Assembly: GCF_003945595.2 (NCBI RefSeq)
Contig: NW_024104898.1
Coordinates: forward strand, 558,001-622,000
DNA from: Pipra filicauda
Taxonomy: Eukaryota > Chordata > Aves > Passeriformes > Pipridae
Length of the DNA stretch: 64,000 bases
Direction: 5' to 3'
Positions 1-14,380 of the stretch are shown here, piece by piece. Position numbers and translations under genes: made by a program. Under the pieces are notes generated by a model, which did not search any database, was not told where the DNA came from, and saw only the letters and a list, made by a program, of their open reading frames with translations. The stretch's first letter is position 1; every line of letters starts with the position of its first letter.

Positions 1-519
1 TCTCAGCTACCCTTACAGAACATCATGTATGCTTTAAAATGTAGTTGTTTAAACAAATCCATCTTATTTGTAAATTCCTTTTAAAAATATGCAAATAATC
101 AAAAATGCTTTCTTAGTGCACATTACAAGATTATTTCGGATATTAAATTAAAATTGAGAATAGCTGGAATTTCTGAGGTAAATAAGACTGATGGCCACTG
201 GGAAAAGGAAAGGAATATTGTTATTTACTCAGTGTTGACTGTAACACCAAGTTAAAAAAGTGTCTTCCCACTAAGTCTTCATGTATGTGAGTTAAGTGAT
301 CTCAAAAATGTTTATGAGTATCACCATTCCAGCATGACAAATTGCTTCATATTCTCCATGGATTTATAGCCAGATAAATAGAGGCAGTGTTTATTTTGCC
401 ACTCAGCAGATCTTTCAAATATTATCAATGTGGCATATTTCCTTTGTTTTATTTTATTTCAAGTGGAATTCTATTTAAGACTTTAGGTCACTGCTTTGTG
501 CCCTTGGGCTGGGTACAGA

Positions 520-690
520 TCTTTAACCGAGCCACTGTAAATAAACGGTAGTGATTTCCATGTGATTGCAGCTCATGACAACGCTGTCGGGAACATTTTC
601 TTTAAATGCCATGTCGCTTTCACCTACTGCCTTCAGGCCAGTGCGTGACATGCAGTAAGTGTCAAGCGAAATGTCACATCTGGGAGGAAG
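520..690. other. candidate conserved non-coding element
   Basis: This block is less AT-rich than its surroundings and keeps a few CpG dinucleotides inside an AT-rich, CpG-poor region, for example in GACAACGCTGTCGGGAAC and GCCATGTCGCTTTCACC. It contains no open frame of note. Its texture resembles conserved non-coding elements, but this is only an impression from composition. No alignment was possible. Confidence 0.2.
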
Positions 691-1639
691 AGCTTGTGTG
701 AATGTTCAATTGGAATGTGGAAAAATGGTGTCACATACCCTGTAATCTAATACTGTTCTCCCTTAAAAGGGATGCTTTCTCTATGGAGATCTGTGTTTAC
801 CAAAATGACTCCTGCTTGAAGTTCAACAGAAACTAAACTTATCTATTTATCCCCAGTTTTCTTGGGAAGCTCTTGCTACAGTGGTTCAATTCCAGGTCCT
901 TGTGTATTTTGCTGACATGATAAGAGCCTTTAACAAATAAACTCAGAAAATGGAAAGGACAGGAATGAAATTAATTTGTAGTATGGCTTGAGAATAGCAA
1001 CCTTCTCCTAGGACATAAGAATAACATCCTTCCCCTAAGACTCCAAGTCTTAGGAGAGTCCCTATTCTTATATTTGGAAGGATACAAATTTTCCAAGTGA
1101 AACTTTGGAAACTTTGGAAACTTCCAAGTTCTACCGCATAAAAATAGGGAAGGTATCTAGTGATGCTTCAGTGGTGCATAGTCAGTTCAGGAATTTAAGG
1201 ACTCGTAATGCATTAAATGAAGCATCTCTTTTCTGTTTGTTTTGAATCTGTCACCTACCAGGTCTATTTGATATCCATAGTTCTTATAGTAGTAAAGGCA
1301 GGAGACAACTAACTCCAGTATATCTTTTCTTTGCTACTCTCTTTGCAGAAGTCTACCTCAGCATCCCTCCATTGTTTTCTGGGCTATGTGCTCTTCCTCT
1401 CAGGCAAGCCATTGTCTGGCTTCAATGATCCTTCTTGTCCTTGTCTTTATCTCTTCTACTTCTACTATAAACTTTTTGAGATGATGGCACTGGAAGAGCA
1501 TAGAGTTTTCAAGCTCTGGGTCCACTACGGATTCATGCCATACTCTTTTCCAAAGAATTTCCAGCGTTTTAGCAGCTTAATTGTTCATTAGTAAGGATAC
1601 CTTTCAAAACCTCTCTCCTGAGTGACAGAAACTATTTCT

Positions 1640-1900
1640 GAATCTAACATGTATATAAGATTGTTTCTCCTGCAGGCATTACTTCATATTTATGCACTCA
1701 GTGTCATTTGTTCTTCTCTTACTGCCTCAAGATCATAGGGGTCTCCTACAAACCTTCACCATCACTTTTCATTTTGATTACCTCAGAACAATACAGTAGC
1801 ATCAGCAAATTTTTCCACTTCACCGTTTAACCCCTTTTCCAGCTCATTGATTATATTCTCTATCACTGTTTTTGCCTCTTTAGTGGGTGTTTTCAATAGT
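1640..1900 (-). repeat. ancient CR1/L3-like LINE remnant
   Basis: The stretch with CATCAGCAAATTTTTCCAC followed by CAGCTCATTGATTATAT resembles, on the reverse strand, the part of CR1/L3 ORF2 usually seen as 'catctgcaaattt ... tcattaat'. It is heavily diverged and has no open frame. The boundaries are approximate. It could be another old LINE family. Confidence 0.4.
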
Positions 1901-4411
1901 TTTGAATTCTTTTTTTTGACAAATTTAAGAAATTCCTTTCAGCTGGTATTGAGGTGATTATAAACAAGATGTTATATGTAACAGTTAATAGTTCAGCTAT
2001 TTCAGCTTGAAATTCTTTTCAGTTCTGCTCTGTACTACATCTGGGTGCAGTGCTCTGTTACTATTCACTTTGTTGATAGTTCCAGTTTCACTGACAATTC
2101 ATTTCATGACACATTCTCAGATTCATCCACTAGGAATAAGGAGTCTGATGGGGAAATGTTCCCAAAGTCTCCAAAGAAAGCACATTACAAATTTTTTTTT
2201 TACTGTGTCTGCTCTGACCTTATGTCTTCTGAATACTCCCTTTTATGCTTGGCCATCAATTGTTCTGCCAATTTTCTGACTGGCTTTTTATTCTTCACCT
2301 ATTTGAAAAGGAATCTCCATTTTTTTTTGAGTTGTTCCTCAAACTCTTTTCCAACCTGCCTTCATATATATCTATATTTAACCTACCAGTTTTTATATTA
2401 TTTTCCATTTTCTTCCTTTCAATGTAGCCTCAGATATTTGAAAGCCTGTCTTCTTAGTTCAAACACCTTCCATTAACCTGACATTAAATCATGTCAATTA
2501 ATTTGCTGGGCTCAGCGTGGAGTGTGCTGATACCTCTGAAGTCTGTGTGGTATAAGTCCTTTCATCCTTCTGAGCCTTTGATATACTGTCTATAAATAGT
2601 CTTCATGTTAATTGCAAACATTTAGTCTTTAGTTGCCTCTTTTAGGTATTTTTTTTCCCAGAGTTCTCATTTTTATATTGTTCCTCCTTTTTTTTTTTAA
2701 TCAACTTCTACTGAAATAAATATTTTGGAGACTTGCTGCTCCCCAAAATTGTCATTGCCTTTGGGACCTTTTTGCTGCCTGAATATCTAGGCATAATAGT
2801 TGGTCTTTATGTGCCCCTTTCAAACATGATGAGAAATTTTGCCCATGTCCTATTTTCAACTAAGACATCGTGCACTCAGTAATGCATTGTCTCACTCAAA
2901 TGGGATCCTCTGCATTGCAACCGCTCTTTCTTCCAGTGAAATATTCCCTTCCTGGAACTATTTAACTGGATCAACATTCAACTTGCCTTTTATTTCTAGG
3001 CAGAAGGATAATTGTGTAGTGTCATCTCAGATTCTGCAATGAAACTGCCAGTCATGCAATGGTGTCATCACGCTACATTTGCTAAATCGGTCACAGAACT
3101 GTTCATACATGCCACCGTGTCAGCATCACTGCCTCTGCCCTCAAACTGATCATCTTCTTTATGCATCCTCTTCATTTGACCTCAGAAGCAAGTCTCTCGA
3201 ATTCCCATTTTCAATGGTATAGAACAGAGCACTGGACTTACTAACCTCACTGAATACTTTATTAGGGAATAAGTAAATTATTAAAATGCATACAGAGAGT
3301 AGGAGAAAAAAAGGAAACTAAGCTATAAATAGAACAAACTTGCTGCTTGAGAGTTAAGCAGCCATCCCTACTCATCTTCTAAATTATTTAACTCACTGTT
3401 GTAATTCATTAGTTTCTTCCAGTATGAAAAATAAGCACTTATTTCTATGGCAATCCTCTGAATTTACATTAAGCTGAAGATCTTACAGGGGTTTTTATCT
3501 GTTTAACCAAAACCTATAAACTCAAGTTTACCTTTATTTTTCAAAGATATCCTTGAGGTTAACTCTGGGTCTATACACTGATGACAGCTATAACACAGTA
3601 GAAAAATGAATAAAGGAGGCTTAAATTGCTTTCATCAGGATGTTGCAGCCACACTAACCTTGACATAAACCAGCTGCAAGCTTCTCAGGCTAAAACAGTC
3701 CTGAGATGAGTCAGTTTTAATAATACTTCTGGCTTGTGCACTATTTTAACTGTATCTAAAAGTCCTCCAGGTTTATTGAGTTCAAGAGATATTGTTATTA
3801 TTCAGTTTTATTTGCATGAGTCACGTAAAACTTAAGCAATAAGCTGCCCACATGCTATGTATTTTAGAGAGTCCTAAGTGACCTGTAAAGAAGTTTGTGG
3901 TAAATCCCTGTATCATAGAGCTTGGCAGATGGACCCAAGCGTAACTATGAAGCTCAGGACAAATCTTATGGCTGTGTACAAAAGGCCAGAGAAAGAGAAT
4001 TCTCATTCTTAACTGCTTTCTTCAGGTCTAATTGAAGGGTAGGCCTGGAAGTGCCTGATCCACCAGGAGTTGTGTCAGTACTGCATCTTATGAATGGTGC
4101 AAGGTAACCCTGTCTGTCCACAATTCAGTAAAGTTCACTATAGGGTCAATAAATGCAAGTATTTTCAATTGGACTCACCTGAAGTCCCATGTCTAGGGTG
4201 CTTGCTATTCTCTTTATTTATTATCTCAAGTGATCAAAATTATGCATGTTTTAACTAGTTTACTTGGCACATAGTGGACTTCTACAGCTGTCATGGTGTT
4301 TAATGTTGCTTAAAAGTGGACTGAAAAGTTTTGGAACTGCATCTGCCTTATGACTAGTTTGCATTCAGTCTCACTTGGAAGATAAATCTAAGTGCCAACC
4401 AGGTGAAGTTT

Positions 4412-4477
4412 GATGGTACCAAATTCCTGTTTGATATTTCCAGAATGCTTTGTCTCTCCCCCTATAGTCAACTTCTT
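4412..4477 (+). repeat. 66-bp direct duplication, copy 1
   Basis: These 66 bases, starting GATGGTACCAAATTC and ending GTCAACTTCTT, occur again without a single mismatch at 6196-6261. The flanking bases differ on both sides (T and A before, A and T after), and I see no target-site duplication or poly(A) tail. It matches no repeat family that I know. The identity implies a recent copy event or an assembly artefact. Confidence 0.9.
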
Positions 4478-6195
4478 ATTTCCTTAGCAAGGAAGACAAT
4501 CAGAAATAGCCTTGAAAAGCAAGTCCCATTACATTTTGTTTTGTCTTGTACCAAGCACTTCCAAGGCCAATTTGGATCCTGGTCTTTGAATCCAAATTAA
4601 TCAGTCACTTGAAATGTAAAGGATTAAAATGTTATTACTGATGGATCTTGCTGATTCAAAAATATTACCCACAGGCCTTTTTGAAACAGGGAACACTTAA
4701 TATAATTCTGACACTCAACTTGGTGCAAACCAACATAATCTGCATGCTCTTGGTGGCAATCTGAACACTAATGACTCCAATATCAAAATCATATTTTCTA
4801 TGTGGTACCACAATTCAAAATGGTTACATATAAAAAAAATAAAATCAGAGAACGCTCTGACATTAGCCTATAAAAAAAAGAATTTTGGGGGAGGAAACTG
4901 GATATAGTCTGTGCCACATCATTAAGAATTGCAGTAGTGGGATAGAAAATAAACATAGCTGATAAAAGCATGTGTAAGATGGTAAACCAAGTAAGACCTC
5001 AGAGGTAATCCTGCACACAGGGATTCTAAATATTTGAAGAGAGGTGCTCCTGGTGAAGATCCCTCTTAGCTGTATTGCAAGTGTCTCTAACTGCTGGGTA
5101 TTTGGCCATATGACAGTTTAATAATAGCATGTGAGTTACATGTCAACAAATTCCTATTAGTTCTGTCATTTCCACCTTACAGCTCCAATTTGCCTTCAAC
5201 CAAGAGACATACATCCACAGATGTTCCTTCTATATTTGCAGAATGGAGGCAGGAGTGTACAAACACCCTGATTTCTTGTTACTTGGCTTAAGGTAATAAC
5301 TTTAACCATCCTTTCCAAAAATGTCATCAGCACTTGCAGTTGGTTGCATTTGAATGAATGATCTCATTATAAACATATGCCTCTGGTGTTCCTCTTTCTG
5401 AGCATCCTGTGATTTTTCCCTTCAAGAAAGGGAAATTTGAAATGCAAAATGCACTTTAAGGTAGTAGTAAAACCCATTACAAAGCAGAAACTCACAGCCT
5501 GAGAAAGGAGCTTTTACAAAACTGGGTTTGCTGACTGGATGATCTCATTGCTGTCTCTGAACCAGAACAGAGACCTGATTGGAGCTGTTCAGGAATTTAA
5601 GGACAAAATGTAATGCCACTGGAAAATGCTGACTTGTCAAAAGCAACATATTCTTTGGAAATAATTTGGTTTCAATAACCTTTTTTCCAAATCACAGTTG
5701 TATTTCCTTTCTGACAATTCATGTAAAGAGCGGTTCAGGAATTTGCATCTCAAAGGTCTAAAGCTCTGGCCAGCCCTGGCAAAGCTTAAAATGAGTTGAG
5801 CTGGAAGGAGTTGAAGACCCAAAGTTTACAGTTTGTGAACAGAAAGGCAGTTTGCAGAAGGGAGCACTTGACAAGCAGAAAATCCCCTAATTGCTTGCAG
5901 CCCTGCATCTGGGCTACAGCAGCTGATGACATCTTCTGCTGAGAGCAAGCAAGGCCCATTGCTCAGCCTTCCTGACAGAAGACGACCAGGCAGAAATGAT
6001 ACCGTATTACAGACTCCATCCTGGTAGCAACGGGACGGCTCATGTCATTTCCACCCTTGTAAAACCTGGCTGGGAAAACAGAAGGGCCAAATAGCATGGG
6101 TCTCCGCCTGGTGTCAACAAGGAGGATGAGAAAGCTGCCATTATAATCTTGGGAAGAAGCACTTCAGAGAGCAGTTCATAAATCTGTGTTCCACA

Positions 6196-6261
6196 GATGG
6201 TACCAAATTCCTGTTTGATATTTCCAGAATGCTTTGTCTCTCCCCCTATAGTCAACTTCTT
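6196..6261 (+). repeat. 66-bp direct duplication, copy 2
   Basis: This is the second identical copy of the 66 bases at 4412-4477, in the same orientation and 1,784 bp downstream. It is preceded by GTTCCACA and followed by TACCTGATTTG, neither of which is shared with copy 1. Which copy is the original cannot be told from this window. Confidence 0.9.
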
Positions 6262-7553
6262 TACCTGATTTGTGGCTTGAGAGATCAAATTTAAATTTTG
6301 ACAGGGGCTAATTTGCCATTTTGGCTAATGGCAGACTGCCAGTGGCCCCCATGTAGATTTACTCTGTGCTTACAGAATACACAAGGTGCAGGTGAGTCTG
6401 CTCTTCAGGCTAGCTGATGGTTAGAGACCTTCAGATTTCAAATCCTCTGCCTGTGCAGCTGGAGGATTCCCTTCTTGCTGACCTCCCAGGCTCTAACACA
6501 GAGCACGGGAGCTTTGGGAGACACAGTTCGCACAGGGTGTCACAAGACTTCCCCTCTTCTCAGCAGAGGACTGGATGTCAAATGTAGACACTACAGTAAC
6601 TTAGGCTGCCTGGGCCAGGGTCAGGAGCTGAGAAGCTGGGATACAGGCGGGGGCTATTGAGTGTCCTGGGCTCTCTGCCACAGAATGGAGGGCTGTGCTG
6701 AGCTGCAGGGCTGTGGTAGCAAATCCGCTGGGGTGTCCCCAGGAGATAAGTCAGCTTCCTTGCCTTCTGAAAAAAAACAAAAACTAAAACAAAAACAGAA
6801 ACAAAGAAAGAAGACCGAAAAAGTCTGTCAAGGGGATGACAATGCCTGTAGTTTCCATTTCAGATCAGAGGGGAAATACACCATGTTTCAGAGTACAAAA
6901 GCCAAAGTTTTAGGCAATTCTAGTTGCAGTCTCAAGGCCCCAGTCTTTGCAACTGCTTAGGCATCAACAGTCTCACAAAGGCAGAGCTAATTGCATAGTT
7001 GCTTCAGCTCTTCACTGAGGAATGTTTCTAATGTATATTCAGACTTTAGAAGATAAAATATATATGGCTCCCACTAGGTCAGTACTTCTCTCCCCTATTT
7101 TCATCAGAACACTGACCTTCTTGCCTCTCCTGCTGAGATTGATCAATTAGAATATTGTAATTGATAACAACACCTGCCCGTGTATTTCATAAATGCTTCA
7201 GATAGTTGAATATATGACATGAATTTGACCCCAAACAAACAAAAAAACCACTTTATCAGCACTTTCTGTCCTTGTTCTGTGATAACCATAGCAGCAAGAC
7301 TAGAGAAGTGCTGCATCTCATATCCTCAGGAGAATCTGCCAGTCTCAATACTTTTTACTTATGTTGGTGTTGTCCACAGATGCCAAGAGAGTATCACCAC
7401 ATATTTCTTCTGAGCCTTCCCTATATGCAGCTCATGACAGTAACACATGGCAGAATCTTATGGAAAAAGACTGTGAGAGGCCACTCACATGCTTGGACTA
7501 TCCAGTGAGACTTTAAAATATGCTGGTGAGTAGGATTCAGGTTCCTTCTTCCC

Positions 7554-7597
7554 CTGACAGCAGCACCTCTTTCCACCTCTGCTCTTCCTGCTGTCAG
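7554..7597. repeat. short inverted repeat (hairpin)
   Basis: CTGACAGCAG at 7554-7563 is matched exactly by its reverse complement CTGCTGTCAG at 7588-7597, leaving a 24-base loop. No function is evident. It lies in non-coding DNA and may be chance. Confidence 0.4.
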
Positions 7598-10500
7598 TCC
7601 TGCAACAACCCCTCAGCCCTTGCTGGCAGGAGGTCAGCACAGCTCAGCTCCAGACTGGGCTGCTTACTGTTGAGGTCAGTTGTGCAAGTAGGGCATGGTA
7701 AACCTCACTGACAACAACACTCTGTCTTGTGAAACCTAAACAGTTGAAGTATTCAGGGGGAGTAATATGGTCTGTACAGAGACTGAAAGTCATTCTGGGG
7801 TTCGCTTTCTTGGTCAGAATGAAGCTGTTGGTGAACCTGAGGGTTGGAAGTCAGAGTTTTGAGCTGTTGTGTACCATAATAAATCTTTTTAAAATATTCA
7901 CTGAAGAAAGAACTTCCTTTTGGAACACGCGTTATTTACAGGCTGAATTCCATGTTGAGGTTAATATTCATAGCTACTGTGAATCTTTTAAGGAGAACAA
8001 CCTCTAACTTCAGTAAGGTACAAGGCTCTAATAACACAATACTTGCAGATGTTGGACAAAATGTGTGGTAGTCTTTTTTTCTTGTTCTTGTAGCCAGTGC
8101 ATGGCCAAGAAAGAAATATAAAATGAACTACACCTGTGCTGATGCCAGTAATCACAGATTGCATAAAAAGTAGATGGAGTATCTTTTTCCTGGGGTAATC
8201 TCCTAGCTGACTGCTTGTTTTCCTATCATTAGCTGTTCATTACTTTGGGTTTTTTTCAAGCTTCATATACATAGGAGAATTAGCAACCTGACAGTTCCAT
8301 AAAAAGCCACAATAATGGTATGTATTATATGCAACTGATTTATTTCCTTAATATATTATCAAGCCCACTTTAGCTGTATTTGTAGAGACACAGTGACACC
8401 TAGTGGTTATTAATAAATATAAAAGACTGACCCATAATTTATTTGAGGGACTGAATCTGATCATTAACTAAACTAGCTCATATGCATTCAAGGATCAGAA
8501 AAGTTCCAGTGTATGCTGTTCATTGAAAAAAACCGTGATTCAATACCTGTTTCTGTTTTATATATTTTATTGATGCTCCCAAATTAAAAGAAAATAGAAA
8601 TACATAAAACTAATCTTACAAAGCAAAGAATAATAGAAATGTCATAAGTTTTCATCTTTTTAGTTTAGGAATTCCGTACATTCCTCTGAAAAATTCCTTC
8701 AAGAAAAGAAAACCCTGCACCTGTGGATTCTACCAGCTTCCCACAATCACATGAAGTTAAACTAATGTTTTCACAGAACCCTTGCTAAATAAAGTCATAT
8801 TGGCTCAAGGACAACTCAAATAATTAGCTGTTTTCATTTGTCACAAAATCTTTGCTAATCAAGTCTGTAGAGAAAATATGCTCTGTTGTCTTTAGGCAGT
8901 CTTTAGGATGGTTTACATTCAATTTATTATTCCATCTTTATTTTAGCATTTTGGATAGCAAATCTGCTCTTACAGTTGACAGTGTGTGAAGTCCTCATCA
9001 TATTTTAAAGAACAAATTTGATTTTGCTCTGCCTCTGAAGTGTAGATTGAAATTTTATTATGTTGGGTTTTTTTTTCAGGAGTCAAGTAAGTCTTGAAAA
9101 TGGAAACTGGGTGCAAGGCTTACTGAAAAAACAAATTGCTCTTGCATCATTTTAACATAAATAAGAAGTTTCCTCCTTGAAATTAAGTGAATACCGAGGA
9201 GTGATTGCCGATGTCTAATCTAGCAGCAGTAGAGTCATTGATGTAGAGCAGAGGCTCAGTAATTCAATTCCCTTCAATCTGAAACTTTTATTGAATCTTT
9301 GCTGAAGATCCACAGAGGTTATTCTTATGTTCTTATGGTCATCAGTACAGTATAGTAAGGACAGTTCTATGCCAGGCACAGACCAGCATTAGTACACTGC
9401 GAAAGACGAGGTTGTGCACGTTCAAGAGTCAGGGGAGGCGAAGGAGCAGCAAAGCAAAGGCTTCTCTGAAGACACCAGAGAAATTCTCACTGACATCAGC
9501 AGAGCATAACTGTGCATAACTCCCTCCGGGTGTTGGCCCAGGTGATTCATGCTGTTGCCCATCTGCCCCAAGGTTGGGGAAGATATATGCTTATGAATTG
9601 ACTAATGGCACCCTGACTGTTGTGGTATATTTGTATGCTCACTCATCTTCCAGGCTGTTGCTTTAATGAAATACTTGGTTTTGTCCTAGAGCCTGAGGAA
9701 AAAAACTTCCAGTCACCCTTACTTCTTTTCATGTCGTACTGGAAAAAGTTTGCTTCCACCAATCACTGAAGTTCATCTTCTAATATATACATGAGAACCA
9801 GGGTTGTTTAGGCCTTTTTGTAGGCTTATCTGTGACCTGACATACCTTCTTGCCCTGAGTGCATGAGCTTCTGCTAGAATCTTCCACTGAGACACCATTG
9901 CTACCAGCTGCGTGGAGCTAGGTGCACTCCACATTTGTATCTTTGAACCTGGAAGTGGTCTGGGGTAATTTTGAGTAGAGAACCTAAGGAAATGTGAATA
10001 GAGCTTCTGAGGCCTCTTCTGTGCCATGAAGAAGGACTAGAAGCGGCTAGGTTTCTGCAAATGTCTCCAGATCAATGTAATTTCTCTCTGGATCCTGGAA
10101 TGCTCATAGGCTTGAAGGGAAATAACCCTTTGCTGTTTTCCTTATTACATTTTTATAATTGTAGAAAAAAAAATCTGAGTTTTAACACTAACAGATCCAT
10201 TATTGTTGTTACTTTTTTGCCTTTTGGTAGGTGGTACCATTTGATCCAAATCTTAAGCTAATTTTTGAGGTCCCAGTTTTGAAAGAATTTGAGCAGTTGC
10301 AGCTCCCACAAAAGTAACCTGATCATTCCTAAATCCCAGTCAAAATCTAGTTAAATACATTTTGTTAAAAATCTCTTTGTATTACAAAAAAAGGATGTCA
10401 GGAAGATTCATAGGAAAAAAGGGGAAGGGAGGAGAAACGAGTAAAGCTAAAGAAGAAAAGGAAAGAAAATGCAGAGGAACAAATTTAAAGAGCTGCTTGC

Positions 10501-12679
10501 CAGATGGGAAGGCATCTCTATGGTTAGAAATAGTCCCAACTTTATTTCCCCCCTGCTGAAACCCAGTATGTTTTCACACAGGAGGACTAACACAATAAGG
10601 ACGTTAATACTCTTCTTGCGTGCTAGCTAGTTATTAGAGACTCACAGTGAGGAAGGTGATCAGAGAATACTTGTCACATGCCCAAACTACCCTAATTCAA
10701 GGAAACTGCCACCTCAGTGCATCATATGAGGCAGGTCAAGCCTAGGGTGAAGTAAGCTTTCCGTGTAAGAATTTTAATTAGCAATGAGTACAATAAAATA
10801 CATAAGCTGCTGAAAGTTAACAAGTGCTACTGTTTGAGATTTATGCTCAAATACATGCTGTGTACTTCTCTTTCCTCACTGCTAATGGATTAGCAGTATA
10901 CTGGATAGTAATCAACAAATATTACAATCATCCTTCTAATCTTATTAACAAACTTGTAAGAAGCATTAAGGACACATTTATACCACTTGTGGGAAACAGT
11001 CCAAATACAACGAACCAAAAGCTGCTTATCTACAAGCAAAACCAGCATTATATGACTGAAGGGGGTCAAGTTAATCAGAGCTATCAGGAGACTAATTCAG
11101 GTCCAGAGGGCTGGGAAGGCAGATTAAATGATCGTTCACAAATCATTGAAAGCATACACTATACTGTATTGTAGCAACAAACAATGATCTTCTGTAGGGT
11201 GCAGTTTCCTGCTTTCTATATATCTGTGTTTTGACAATTTAGGTATCTCACCAACATCTTTTTATCCTGAAGTTGTGAATGTGTAGTAATAGTGTTATAA
11301 CTCAGCTTGTTAATCATCAGATCTTTAGGAAGGAAGGGCATAGACTATAAAAACAAACCTAAAATTGTTCATGTTTGTAGACAGCACTACTGTGCTTACT
11401 ACAAGCATGCACAAAATATAAAAGAATATGATCCAACATATTGTGGAGGAAAACTGGGGAAAGCAACCGAGAGAATGTGAAAGATCAGCTTTATATGTCT
11501 CAGGTTCCTTTGCTTTATAGGATGGAGGGATGGACACTGCTGGTTAATTTTTCACTTAAAAAATATTTTATAGAGAAGTACTGAAATGTGCTGGTTTAGC
11601 AAGGAAAACAGCACAACAAAATGGAAGCTTATTCAGCGACTCCACAATGGAACAACTGGGGTCTGGTCTTATTACGCCTTTCTTTTGGTAGGACTGAGAC
11701 TGTCCACAGGCTACAACTGATTCCTCTTTAGAACAGTCCTCCAAAGGCTCACTTACCCATTTTTGAAAGTGGATAAAACACTGCTTTTCAGATGCTTGCT
11801 TTTTTCACCCTGTCAACAGTCCTAAAAAAGACTTTCCCACTACTTACCCTAAGTAAGGGATTCCTCAAAGGACTAGAGTTAATGGCACTTGTTTCTTATC
11901 TCACAAGACATGGAACACACTCCAGTTCTCTGTACAACATAATATTCCACGTTTCCAGTGCCTGATTTTCTATTGCCATGTACTATATTATTTACTCACA
12001 TCAGCACAAAGGGAGGGTAAAAGGCTGCCATTGCAGTGCAGTCCCTCTGGAAACATGACATTCTAGGATAAAAGACAACACTACACACTGGGAAGAACAG
12101 AATAGTCCTTTAATTACAATAATGAAATTATGTGTGATTTTGTTATTTTTTTTCATAGAAAACAGAAGGTCTTCAGACTGGAACAATAAGGCTGAATAGC
12201 ACAAGAGACTAAAAACAGGTGAAGTAAGCAATTCAATTTGATAACACTGTGAAATCAATTGTAGAGATTTGTCCCCAGCTATCTGAGAAACATCATTTGT
12301 TCAATTTTGTGACTTCATGGGCATGTTTTTCAGTTGTTTTCTTCTTTCTTTTTCTCTACCGAAAAACTTTACATATCCATTTATAGGAAGAAGATTGCCT
12401 CAGTGCTTGCATAGTCTTTTGGCTTTTGGCATAGCATCAGACATAAGCCCTCATCCGGCTCTTATTTTCTTTCTTGACCTCACCAAAATTTGACTGCTCT
12501 ATAGCTCACATTTCCAGCTTGGTATTATGATGTTTGAGATGCCAGCTGGCAACAAAACTTCACAGGCACCTGAAGTATGAAATAAATATTTCTTGTTCAT
12601 TCTAATTTCTCAGCATTGTGTTAGACCTCCTGGTTTTCCCCTAAGTTTCTCCCTAAGGTCCCTAAATTGCAATCATCCT

Positions 12680-12702
12680 CAAAAAAAAAAAAAAAAAAAA
12701 AA
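12680..12702 (+). repeat. homopolymer A tract (about 22 A)
   Basis: A run of about 22 A follows AATCATCCTC and is followed by GGTCACCC. I see no upstream retrocopy with a recognisable open frame, so it is most likely a simple repeat and not the tail of a processed pseudogene. Confidence 0.8.
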
Positions 12703-14229
12703 GGTCACCCATCTCCATTCAATCTCGAGGACTGAACTTTAACCACCAACTGTCCAAGATCTTGTTCTTAACAAGGCTCCCTGCCTGGTCTACGCCTCCT
12801 TTCTTCTTCAGGTTCAACAATAGCCATTAACTCTATTCTGCAGTAGCTTTCTAGATCAGAGTTTTTGCAACTGCCTTTAATTGGCCACCACTTTTTACAG
12901 AAGTGGCCAAGTGACTCCTCTGTTTTCTTTGGCTCTGTTTGGAGCTTCCTCGTGTACACAGTGCTCTCCTGCGATATTTGTGTACTGCGAGGGCCTGGAA
13001 ACTGCATCCTGGCTTGTCTACATCAGGAACTAAAGGTATCAGAAAACAATAATTTCCTGTAAAGTGGACGACAATGTGAACTTGAGAGCACACCTGTAAC
13101 TTTGTTATAGTGTCCACATGTAAACTCTTACCACATGTTAAATGAGAGATGGCTTACTGTGAAAGAGAGAAATAAATGATGACTTCTTTTTATAAGCCAA
13201 AATGGTGGTAGATTAAAGATGGTAAAAGTTGCTTGCCATAAGCTATCTGGTGTTTTGGTGTGGAGTAAGAATTTGTTTGTGGCAAGTAACTACAGAACAG
13301 CTCTTTGGTTACATTTCTGTTTAATGCCCTCTCTTGTAGAACTAATATGCTCTAAACATCCTGTTGTTATTTTAGACATCTAACTTTTCATTGGCATATT
13401 CTATCCAGCAATAAATTTTCCCATAGTGAATTATAGAGATGTAACTATACTAGAATTGCCCTGACAGTAGGAAAAGTTTCTCTTTGCTAGGTCAGGCAAC
13501 TATACTATATAACTGAAAAAAAAACTGGTAAAACATCTACCTATTCTCCATCAGGTTATAGGCTTTGTTACCTTTTTCTTAAGAGCTTTCCCTAATTCAT
13601 ATAGTTAAATGTCAAAGCTAATAAAAATGAGCTCATAAAAAGCACACAGATAAAGTGAACACTCCTTGAAATCATTTAAAGACCAAGAGGTGTTACAGGT
13701 TGCAAGATCTGGGGCTTATGCAAGATCATCTCTCAATTTTTTTGACCTGTTTCTTCCAGAAGAGGATATGATACTATGCTCACTCCAGTCTGACTTGCAA
13801 ACAAGGAAATCCAAATAATCCTCAAGCTGCTGATTCAATATGTGGTTCTGGAGAAAAGCATTTTTCAAATATGAAAGATTGTAAGTCCACTGGGAAAGCT
13901 CTTTTTCAGACTTCTGTCTCAACCAAAACAAAATTAAACCATTTCTCATAAGTCATGTTTTTTTAAGCTCTAACTTTTTGGTGCTCTCTCTCTGTACCTT
14001 TCTTCATAATCATACTGAGGCTGAGCACAGACTTGTTTTTCAGGACTCACCAGCACAGGTTTTTTTGCAATAGCATAGTTTTCCCCGTCCTTCACAGAAG
14101 AGCTCTAATTTTTTTCTGTTACACAGATAAATCTCCATTTATTTTAATGAATCTGATGACTCATTCCCAGTTGCAGCCCTTTACAATGAATTCCCTATTG
14201 CTGTTTCTAAACCTCCTCTTAAATGCATC

Positions 14230-14380
14230 CAATTTTATTTGTGGTTTTGTGTTCCAACAGGGCTTGTAAGCCTTCCAAGATCAGTATCATCTGAAATTTT
14301 ATAAGTGTATCCTCCATTCTGTCACTTAAGCCATCAGTTAAAATATTGTTTAGGACAAAGAAGGACCTTGTATCATAGAA
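14230..14380 (-). repeat. ancient CR1/L3-like LINE remnant
   Basis: AGTATCATCTGAAATTTTAT followed by CATCAGTTAAAATATTG and TTTAGGACAAAGAAGGACC resembles the reverse strand of CR1/L3 ORF2 ('catctgcaaatttt ... tcattaataaatatt ... aggaccaagaccgacc'). It is old and broken. It is the same part of the element as the remnant near 1.7 kb. Confidence 0.4.

Noticed and set aside
12660..12710. processed pseudogene with poly(A) tail
   Set aside because: There is an A22 run, but the preceding sequence shows no coding similarity and no poly(A) signal close by.
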